Of a stretch of DNA of 5,034 bases, positions 1-5,034 are shown piece by piece. The DNA is from Candidatus Solibacter sp. GTDB taxonomy: Bacteria; Acidobacteriota; Terriglobia; Bryobacterales; Bryobacteraceae. Location: NCBI GenBank assembly GCA_026394025.1, contig JAPKZC010001066.1:1276-6309 (forward strand), in the 5' to 3' direction. Below the pieces are notes generated by a model. That model was not told the origin of the DNA, did no database searches, and worked only from the letters and a program-made list of their open reading frames with translations. Every line of letters begins with the position of its first letter. Within the stretch, counting starts at the first letter, position 1. Made by a program: the position numbers and the translations under genes.

Positions 1-420
1 CGCAACGGAGGGCCGGAGGTCACGGTGGGCCTGGCGCCCTACCTGATGCGGCAAGATTTGTTTGCCAGCCTGACAGGGGGGCCGCTCTCTGTCGGTGCGA
101 TACCCGGCTGGGTGGAACTGGAGCGCCAGGAGTTTGGGGCGCGATTGATGAATTCGCGGGGCGCGATGAGCTTCGCGGCCGATTCGGAAGTGCCGGAGCC
201 CGGAACGGGGGCGCTGTTCCTGGGGGGTGGAGTGCTGCTCTGCGGACTCTCCCTGGTGCTGGCACGGGTTTCCCCGTGGGCGCTGGGACAAGCCGTTACC
301 GCGCGAAAAATCAACGATTTGCATCCGCTAATCCACTCTGATACTATCTATATGGCAGATCGGAATCCTCCCCTTGAAGTGCCGCAAATCCACAACGGAG
401 TAACAAAATCACCTCAATGA
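1..420 (+). CDS. PEP-CTERM sorting-domain protein, 3' end (5' end outside window)
   Basis: The frame is open from the first base to the TGA at 418-420 (139 codons visible), so the true start lies upstream. The recognisable part is a PEP-CTERM signal: Val-Pro-Glu-Pro-Gly-Thr at bases 190-207, then a Gly/Leu/Val-rich segment (about 208-264) able to span the membrane, then Arg (265-267). In this family the signal sends an exported protein to an exosortase, which cleaves near the PEP motif and releases or anchors the protein at the surface. The visible part upstream of the motif matches no family I recognise. The oddity is the C-terminus. Such signals normally stop a few basic residues after the membrane helix, but this frame runs 50 more codons through a promoter-like region and ends in an ATGA overlap with the next gene. 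A frameshift near 268-275 (gtttcccc) is possible: the second frame then gives a basic tail ending at TAA 329-331. Confidence 0.7.
   Translation, partial: RNGGPEVTVGLAPYLMRQDLFASLTGGPLSVGAIPGWVELERQEFGARLMNSRGAMSFAADSEVPEPGTGALFLGGGVLLCGLSLVLARVSPWALGQAVTARKINDLHPLIHSDTIYMADRNPPLEVPQIHNGVTKSPQ
319..347 (+). promoter_or_regulatory. Sigma70-type promoter with extended -10, for the RRM gene
   Basis: TTGCAT (319-324) and TACTAT (342-347) are separated by exactly 17 bases, the ideal spacing. The -10 hexamer is preceded by TG plus one base (339-341), an extended -10. The hexamers match consensus at 3 of 6 and 4 of 6 positions. The region is distinctly more AT-rich than its surroundings. Transcription would start near 354, leaving a leader of about 63 nt before the ATG at 417. 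The assignment rests on sequence match only. Confidence 0.5.
397..400 (+). promoter_or_regulatory. Candidate ribosome binding site of the RRM gene (long spacing)
   Basis: GGAG at 397-400 is the only purine-rich Shine-Dalgarno-like element in the leader. It lies 16 nt from the ATG at 417, longer than the usual 5-10 nt, so initiation may be weak, leaderless-like or coupled to the preceding frame. A complementary CTCC lies upstream at 368-371 and could pair with it over only four bases. Confidence 0.35.
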
Positions 421-833
421 GCTTCACCGTATTTCTTGGTAATCTCCCTACCTGGGTCACCGCTGACGATATTAAGCAATGGCTGGCCGCTGAAGACCTC
501 GTCGCCGACGCCGTCAAAGTGATCCGAAACCACGAAACGCAGGAATCCAAGGGCTTCGCATTTGTCGAAGCGCCCACGAACGACGAGATGCAATCGATCA
601 TTCGCCGTTTTGACCGCGCCCCCCTGGAAGACCGGTTGTTGCGCGCTAACCCCGCGCAGCCGCCGAAAGGCAAGGATGCTCCCCGCGGAGCGGCGCCGGC
701 GCCGCAGCAGCAGATCGCGGCACCCAATGCCATCCGAACCGAACAACGTCCCGACCGCAAGAAGCGCGGTGGACGAAATCGCGAGCAGTCGCCGCGCAGC
801 GCGTTTGCTACCGAGCTGGCGAAGGTCCTGTAA
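417..833 (+). CDS. Small RRM-domain RNA-binding protein with basic disordered tail
   Basis: This 138-residue protein has a single N-terminal RNA recognition motif (about residues 3-80). RNP2 is VFLGNL (5-10) and RNP1 is KGFAFVEA (45-52), carrying the aromatic Phe6, Phe47 and Phe49 expected to stack on RNA bases; the last RNP1 position, usually aromatic, is Ala. The fourth strand, RLLRANPA (73-80), fits the usual R-x-L-x-V-N-x-A pattern. Residues 81-138 form a Pro/Ala/Gln-rich then Lys/Arg-rich stretch (KKRGGRNRE) that looks disordered and may add nonspecific RNA affinity. Bacterial relatives include the cyanobacterial Rbp proteins, some cold-induced, which bind single-stranded RNA and affect mRNA stability or localisation; the target here is unknown. 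The ATG overlaps the upstream stop as ATGA, and no other in-frame start fits. The next gene begins 56 bases downstream with no clear terminator between, so some read-through is likely. Confidence 0.9.
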   Translation: MSFTVFLGNLPTWVTADDIKQWLAAEDLVADAVKVIRNHETQESKGFAFVEAPTNDEMQSIIRRFDRAPLEDRLLRANPAQPPKGKDAPRGAAPAPQQQIAAPNAIRTEQRPDRKKRGGRNREQSPRSAFATELAKVL

Positions 834-888
834 GCCAGGCCTCGCCTGCCCGGGTGGCGCCAGTCTCCCTTGGTGGGCGGTCCACACC

Positions 889-905
889 TGTGAACGCAAG
901 TCACA
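889..905 (+). repeat. Short inverted repeat TGTGA-N7-TCACA over the omp85 start codon
   Basis: TGTGA (889-893) and its exact reverse complement TCACA (901-905) flank a 7-nt spacer. The left arm contains the GTG start codon at 890-892. In mRNA this could form a 5-bp hairpin over the start. As DNA it resembles a CRP half-site pair, but the CRP consensus has a 6-nt spacer. It may be chance. Confidence 0.25.
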
Positions 906-2173
906 AGCTGCTTTTTTTATCCTTCCTATTTTCAATCAGTTGCGATTGGCCTCGGGCGTGCTTAACGCAAGACTCCGACCTGAATGTCAACAACCGCTAC
1001 ACGGTCGATGCGGTGATCGTGGCTGGAACGGGCTGGAAGACCAACGTGGCCGATCAGCAGAATGACCGGCTCAGTTCCGGGCTGAGCAAGGATCTGCTGG
1101 CGCTGATCGGGCAGAAGCTGAATTCCGGCGTTCTGGACCGCTTGGCGACGCGCCTCAAGAAGGAACTCTCGGCGCGCGAAGTCAGCCACCACGTGCTGCG
1201 CGGCGACACGCCGGACCATGTTCGCGTGGAATTCGAGGCGGTGCCGTCGAGCTTCGGCATCGACGCCACGGTGACTAAATTCCTGTACGATTCCAAGCAG
1301 GGATGGAGCGGGGCCGGCTCGGTAGGGTTCACCGTGCAACAGAACGCGTTTGCCTTCGGTCTGGCGAGTGACGGCGACACGCTCAACGAGCGATTCGCCG
1401 GAATTTCCGCGCGCTACGAAAACAAGCACGTGGGGAACGATCGGTTGGGCCTGCGATTCCAGTTCGAGAGCTACCACCAGCAATGGAACCGGAATACGCT
1501 GGACGCTCTGACGGCGCACCCCGACCAGACCTCGGATGCCTACCGCACCCGGCAGAATTTCCAGCCGACTGCCACCATCAGCCTGGCCAAGCCCCTGACG
1601 CTCGAGATCGGGGTGGGCTTTCAACGCTTTCAGAACCAGTATCCAACCGCTCACACCGAGGCCGCCAACGCCCTGATTTCCACCCTGCGGTATCACCGGC
1701 GGCTGGCGGAGTCAGAATACCCGCAAGACGTGGATGCCGACTATAACCTGCGTGTGGCCACCAAACTCCTGGGCACCGACTTCGTGTATACTTCGCATCT
1801 GGCGGGGCTGAACTACCGCGTCGGGCATGGCAAGCACCAGTTGATGGATCACATAGTGGCCGGGTCGGTCAGCGGGCGGGCGCCGCTGGCGGATCGCCTG
1901 GTGGCGGGCAATAGCTACTACCTTCGCGGCTGGAACAAGTACGATATCGACCCAATTGGGGGAAACCGCCTGATACACAACAGCGTCGATTACCGGTATG
2001 GGCACTTCCAGGCGTTTTACGATGCCGGCGCAGTCTGGGACAGCGGCCAGCCGGCCACGGCCCGGCATTCGCTTGGCGTGGGCTTCAAGGAATCGATTTT
2101 TTCGCTCGCCGTAGCGTTCCCGATCAGGTCCGGACACGTCGAGCCGATCGTCATGGTAGGCATGATTTATTGA
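890..2173 (+). CDS. Omp85/BamA-TamA family outer-membrane protein, single POTRA
   Basis: From GTG 890 the product has 427 residues. It starts with a Sec-type signal peptide: a short polar segment with Lys6, a Leu/Phe-rich core at 7-16, and cleavage probably near residue 23. This start was preferred to in-frame GTG 854, which would put twelve extra residues before the signal. Residues about 36-119 show the beta-alpha-alpha-beta-beta pattern of one POTRA domain. About 120-427 are alternating, aromatic-bordered strands of a beta-barrel. The decisive mark is Leu-Arg-Gly-Trp at 345-348, preceded by GNSYY, the (V/L)RG(F/Y/W) motif of the Omp85 lid loop. It is followed by a strand reading FQAFYDAGAVWD, the usual place for a YD-G strand. 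The chain ends in Tyr, as BAM-inserted barrels usually do in an aromatic residue. BamA has five POTRAs and TamA three, so this is a compact relative and probably not the essential BamA. Its stop shares one base with the next start. Confidence 0.85.
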   Translation: MNASHKLLFLSFLFSISCDWPRACLTQDSDLNVNNRYTVDAVIVAGTGWKTNVADQQNDRLSSGLSKDLLALIGQKLNSGVLDRLATRLKKELSAREVSHHVLRGDTPDHVRVEFEAVPSSFGIDATVTKFLYDSKQGWSGAGSVGFTVQQNAFAFGLASDGDTLNERFAGISARYENKHVGNDRLGLRFQFESYHQQWNRNTLDALTAHPDQTSDAYRTRQNFQPTATISLAKPLTLEIGVGFQRFQNQYPTAHTEAANALISTLRYHRRLAESEYPQDVDADYNLRVATKLLGTDFVYTSHLAGLNYRVGHGKHQLMDHIVAGSVSGRAPLADRLVAGNSYYLRGWNKYDIDPIGGNRLIHNSVDYRYGHFQAFYDAGAVWDSGQPATARHSLGVGFKESIFSLAVAFPIRSGHVEPIVMVGMIY

Positions 2174-2805
2174 TGGAAACCCGCTCGCGGGAGACAAAGA
2201 TCAGCCGCAGGAACTGGCTTCTGGCCGGGCTTACGGTCCCTCTGTTCTCCGCGCGCGCGGCCGATTCCATGAAGGTGATGTACGATGGCGACAACCTGCA
2301 CGTCGCCGCCCCCACGCTGCACTTCCTCAGCGGCAAGCCCCTGGAACGCTTGAAATACCGCGACGTAGTGGCTTACGTGGCGCAACTCGAACTGCTCAAC
2401 GAATCGCGTACGGCGGTGGTGCGGCCGCAGCAGGGACGCTTCGTGGTGAGCTATGCTCTTTGGGAGGAGAAGTTCTCCGGGACCCACTTAGGGAGCACGC
2501 AGGGTGCCGCGCCGCGCACGGCCGAAGGCCTCTCGCTGGCGGCCGCCGAGACCTGGTGTTTCGACAACCTGACCCTGAGCACGTTGGGCCTCGCGCCCAG
2601 TCTGTACTACTGGCTTCGTCTGGAGCTGCGCACCGGCACCGCGCGCGACTTTGCCGATGAGACCAGGATCGGCATCAGTATCCACGATCTGATCGAGTTC
2701 CTGGGCCGCAAGAACACCGAAGTCACGCATTGGGGACCGCTGGAGACACGCGTGCGTCTGGCCGATCTGCCCCGTCTGGCAGGCCGCGGGTCGCGAAACG
2801 CGTGA
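2173..2805 (+). CDS. Tat-exported DUF4390-like envelope protein
   Basis: The 210-residue product starts at ATG 2173, whose A is the last base of the upstream TGA stop (TGATG), a sign of translational coupling; a TTG at 2170 lies one codon earlier but is less attractive. The N-terminus carries a twin-arginine signal, SRRNWLL at residues 11-17, then a hydrophobic stretch and an Ala-Arg-Ala site at 27-29. The mature part is soluble, without further membrane segments. It looks beta-rich, with a conserved-looking SYALWEEKF block (93-101) and an AAAETWCFDNL block further on. No catalytic motif is visible. Pattern and position, directly before an ntrY-like kinase, suggest the DUF4390 family, whose function is unknown; I assign this from memory of the pattern. 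The product may be periplasmic and close to the kinase sensor domain, but a physical interaction is only inferred. The stop overlaps the kinase start by 4 nt. Confidence 0.75.
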   Translation: METRSRETKISRRNWLLAGLTVPLFSARAADSMKVMYDGDNLHVAAPTLHFLSGKPLERLKYRDVVAYVAQLELLNESRTAVVRPQQGRFVVSYALWEEKFSGTHLGSTQGAAPRTAEGLSLAAAETWCFDNLTLSTLGLAPSLYYWLRLELRTGTARDFADETRIGISIHDLIEFLGRKNTEVTHWGPLETRVRLADLPRLAGRGSRNA

Positions 2806-4217
2806 ACCGCCTTCGCGACAGGCTGATCCTGATTTTTCTGGCGGCCACGTTGGCACCACTCGCCGCCACCATTTGGATCACAACCTCCATACTCGAGGAG
2901 AGCGTCGATACTTCTTCCACCAGCAGGCTGGATACGCTGTCGAAATCGCTTGGGGTTACGGCTCGCGGGCTTTATGAGCGCGCCAGCGAAGACCTAAAGC
3001 GCCGGGCGCAAGCCGGCGCCATCCAGCCGCGCAAATACGAACCGCTGGATCGCGCCTCGTGGCCGGATGCGATCAAGGTTTTCTCCGGCGGGCTGGATGG
3101 CGAGCGTGTCGTGCGCTCTGGCGAGGAGGGCAACCGCCTGGATTACCTGGTGCGCCACGGCAATGAGATCTGGTCCTATTCAGAGAGCCTGGGCGAGGTC
3201 GCCATGGATCGCCTGACGCGCGAGATCCGCGATGCGCGGCGCGCGGTGGAAGAAGCCAACGAGCGAGATCTGCGCCGCGGCGTCAAGCGCACCTACATCG
3301 TGCTGGCGGCGGCGATCTGGCTGGTGTCGCTGGCGTTGTTGGTCTACCTGGCGCACCGCATCAGCCGGCCCATCCAGGAGTTGACCACGGGCCTCGGTAA
3401 CCTGGCGGCGGGCGATCTCACGGCGCGCGTGCAGGCGCGGCGCGACGACGAAATCGGCCGCGCCATCGGGGCCTTCAACAACATGGCGGGCCGGCTTCAG
3501 GAAAGCACGGAGCGGCTGGTCTACCTGCGGCAACTGGCAAGCTGGCAGACGCTGGCGCGCAAGATGGCGCACGAGGTGAAGAACTCGCTGACCCCCATCC
3601 GTTTAACCGTGGAAGAGATGCTGGTGCGCTACGACGATGCCGACCGCGGCTTCATGGAGCAGGCCACGCAGATCGTGGTGGACGAGATCGAGACCCTGGA
3701 GCGGCGCATCCGCGCGTTCTCCCAATTCGCCGCCGAGCCGCCGGTGCAACCCGGTGAGGTGGACGTCAACGGGCTGTTGCAGGAACGCATTGCGTTCCTC
3801 AAGACGTCGCATCCCGAGGTGGCCTACGATTGCCGCCTGGCGGAGAGCGCGCCGCCGGTAGTGGCGGATCAAGACCTGCTGAAGGGCATCCTGACCAACC
3901 TGCTGGAGAACGCCGCCGAAGCGGCGGGCGAAGGCGGCAGGATTCTGGGGGTGACCGCGGCGGACGGCGGACGCGTCTCTATTGAGGTACACGATTCCGG
4001 ACCGGGCTTGAGCGAACAGGCGCGCTCCAGTTTGTTTCAACCCACCATCTCCTTCAAGAAACGTGGAATGGGGCTGGGGCTTTCGATCGCGCGCAAAAGC
4101 GCGTTGCTCAACGGCGGAGACATTATTGTGGTGAAAGGAGAACTGGGCGGCGCAGGCTTCCGCGTGCTGCTGCCCGTGGCTACTCATGGCATCCAAACGC
4201 ATCCTGATCGTGGATGA
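2802..4217 (+). CDS. ntrY: NtrY-like membrane sensor histidine kinase
   Basis: GTG 2802 gives 471 residues and a GTGA overlap with the upstream stop; a TTG at 2730 would add 24 residues ahead of the membrane helix and is unlikely. Order: TM1 about 8-28; periplasmic sensor region about 30-163, partly helical and highly charged, with no fold I recognise; TM2 about 165-184; HAMP about 185-236, ending DEIGRAIGAFNNM; HisKA with phospho-acceptor His257 in AHEVKNSLTPI; HATPase with N box NLLENA (366-371, Asn370), G1 box DSGPG (398-402), F box region around Phe412 and G2 box GMGLGL (422-427). All catalytic boxes are intact. The H-box followed by Leu-Thr-Pro-Ile is typical of NtrY-type kinases. Unlike classical NtrY, it has two rather than several N-terminal helices and no visible PAS domain between HAMP and HisKA. 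It should autophosphorylate and pass phosphate to the regulator encoded next. The symbol denotes family resemblance, not a proven nitrogen role. Confidence 0.9.
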   Translation: MNRLRDRLILIFLAATLAPLAATIWITTSILEESVDTSSTSRLDTLSKSLGVTARGLYERASEDLKRRAQAGAIQPRKYEPLDRASWPDAIKVFSGGLDGERVVRSGEEGNRLDYLVRHGNEIWSYSESLGEVAMDRLTREIRDARRAVEEANERDLRRGVKRTYIVLAAAIWLVSLALLVYLAHRISRPIQELTTGLGNLAAGDLTARVQARRDDEIGRAIGAFNNMAGRLQESTERLVYLRQLASWQTLARKMAHEVKNSLTPIRLTVEEMLVRYDDADRGFMEQATQIVVDEIETLERRIRAFSQFAAEPPVQPGEVDVNGLLQERIAFLKTSHPEVAYDCRLAESAPPVVADQDLLKGILTNLLENAAEAAGEGGRILGVTAADGGRVSIEVHDSGPGLSEQARSSLFQPTISFKKRGMGLGLSIARKSALLNGGDIIVVKGELGGAGFRVLLPVATHGIQTHPDRG

Positions 4218-5034
4218 TGAAGAGAATATCGGCCGCTCACTTCGCATGATTCTGGAGCGCGAGGGCTACGCGGTGAATTTCTGCCGCAGTGTGGCGGAGT
4301 TCACCAAACACCCAGACGCCGGGCGCGCCGACGCCTACCTGCTGGACATGAAACTGCCCGACGGCAGCGGGATCGACCTGCTGAAGGCGGTCAAGCAGAG
4401 CGGCACCTCGGCGCCCGCCATCATGATCTCCGGCCACGGCACAATTGCCGACGCGGTGGAAGCGACGCGTGCCGGCGCCTTCGATTTTCTGGAGAAGCCG
4501 CTGAGCCGAGATCGCGTGCTGCTGGCGGTGAAACACGCCATGGAGCACTCCACCCTCCGGCAGGAGAACGAACGCCTGCGCGAACTGGTGGGCACCTCAC
4601 CCAAGATGATCGGCAGTTCGCCGGCCTGGCAGCGCGCCGTGGAACAGGCGTCGATGGCGGCGCGCAGCGATGCGCGCGTGCTGCTGATCGGCGAATCGGG
4701 CACCGGGAAGGAACTGTTGGCGGCGCACATCCACAATGCGAGCCCGTTCGCGGGCGGCCCGTTCGTCAAGGTGAACTGCGCGGCGATTCCGACCGAGTTG
4801 CTGGAAACCGAGCTCTTCGGGCACGAGAAGGGCTCTTTCACCGGCGCCACGGCGCTGCGCCGCGGCAAGTTCGAACTGGCCGATGGCGGCACCATTTTCC
4901 TCGATGAAGTGGGCGACCTGCACGGGGCATCGCAGGCCAAACTGCTGCGCGTGTTGCAGGAGCACGAATTCGAGCGCGTGGGCGGCACCCGAACGGTGCG
5001 CACGGACCTGCGCGTGGTGGCGGCGACCAACCGC
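4186..5034 (+). CDS. ntrX: NtrX-like sigma54-dependent response regulator (3' end outside window)
   Basis: Starting at ATG 4186, inside the last 32 bases of the kinase gene in another frame, 283 codons are visible and the frame is open at the window edge. Residues 1-120 are a receiver domain: acidic pocket Asp10-Asp11, phospho-acceptor Asp54 in LLDMKLPDG, Ser82 in ISGHGTI, and Lys104 in LEKPLS. The GHGTI...AGAFDFLEKPLS pattern is typical of NtrX. A linker with a coiled-coil look (about 120-135) leads to the AAA+ sigma54-activation domain. It shows Walker A GESGTGKE (169-176), the sigma54-contact loop GSFTGA (216-221, usually GAFTGA), Walker B TIFLDEVGD (236-244, Asp240-Glu241) and the sensor-I strand VVAATNR at the edge. 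The rest of the ATPase and the expected Fis-type helix-turn-helix lie beyond the window. When phosphorylated by the kinase it should oligomerise and use ATP to open sigma54 promoters; its targets cannot be read here. Confidence 0.95.
   Translation, partial: MASKRILIVDDEENIGRSLRMILEREGYAVNFCRSVAEFTKHPDAGRADAYLLDMKLPDGSGIDLLKAVKQSGTSAPAIMISGHGTIADAVEATRAGAFDFLEKPLSRDRVLLAVKHAMEHSTLRQENERLRELVGTSPKMIGSSPAWQRAVEQASMAARSDARVLLIGESGTGKELLAAHIHNASPFAGGPFVKVNCAAIPTELLETELFGHEKGSFTGATALRRGKFELADGGTIFLDEVGDLHGASQAKLLRVLQEHEFERVGGTRTVRTDLRVVAATNR

Noticed and set aside
260..275. TGGCACG as the -24 element of a sigma54 promoter
   Set aside because: The -12 GC is missing at the required spacing (the bases there are CC), and the site is inside the PEP-CTERM membrane helix codons.
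854..889. GTG 854 as start of the Omp85 gene
   Set aside because: It would put a polar 12-residue extension before a normal signal peptide that begins well at GTG 890.
834..889. Intergenic gap as site of a terminator, promoter or small RNA gene
   Set aside because: Only weak, imperfect GC-rich inverted repeats (such as AGGC-CTC-GCCT) and no credible -10/-35 pair were seen.
901..920. T-run at 912-918 as a rho-independent terminator
   Set aside because: The only stem nearby is 5 bp, AT-containing and six bases away, and the Ts encode Leu-Phe residues of the signal peptide.
932..946. Ser-Ile-Ser-Cys (residues 15-18 of the Omp85 protein) as a lipobox
   Set aside because: The -3 position is Ser rather than Leu/Val/Ile, and an integral Omp85 barrel is not expected to be a lipoprotein.
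962..1696. Long antisense open frame (244 codons) opposite the Omp85 gene
   Set aside because: It is a shadow of the GC-rich codon pattern; the + strand frame has a signal peptide, POTRA and LRGW motif, while the antisense product shows no recognisable domain.
4335..5030. Antisense open frame (231 codons) opposite the response regulator
   Set aside because: The + strand encodes unmistakable receiver and AAA+ motifs; the antisense product is Ser/Arg-rich low-information sequence.

Overview
The window is GC-rich, densely coded bacterial chromosome, with every convincing gene on the + strand. A PEP-CTERM surface-sorting signal, a Tat-exported protein, an outer-membrane Omp85 barrel and an NtrY/NtrX two-component pair all indicate a diderm, Gram-negative bacterium. 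The combination best fits Acidobacteria, perhaps a Solibacter/Bryobacter-like lineage. That placement is inferred from gene content and style; no rRNA or taxonomic marker is present.

Layout: (1) 1-420 is the 3' end of a gene for a secreted protein with a PEP-CTERM signal and an unusual C-terminal tail. (2) 319-416 holds a plausible promoter and leader, overlapping that tail. (3) 417-833 encodes a small RNA-binding protein: one RRM domain plus a basic, low-complexity tail. (4) 890-2173 encodes a compact Omp85-family outer-membrane protein with one POTRA-like domain. (5) 2173-2805 encodes a small protein with a twin-arginine signal that resembles DUF4390. (6) 2802-4217 encodes an NtrY-like membrane histidine kinase. 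(7) 4186-5034 is the start of an NtrX-like sigma54-dependent response regulator, cut by the window edge within its AAA+ domain.

Genes 4 to 7 overlap successively by 1, 4 and 32 nt, so they are almost certainly one translationally coupled operon. The kinase and regulator form a phosphorelay that should activate RNA polymerase-sigma54. The two upstream genes place an outer-membrane barrel and an exported protein in the same transcription unit. This suggests, without proving it, that the phosphorelay monitors or controls the cell envelope. A DUF4390-like gene directly before ntrY-ntrX matches an arrangement known in Proteobacteria; an Omp85 gene at the head is the less familiar part. No tRNA, rRNA, mobile element, CRISPR array or convincing terminator was seen.
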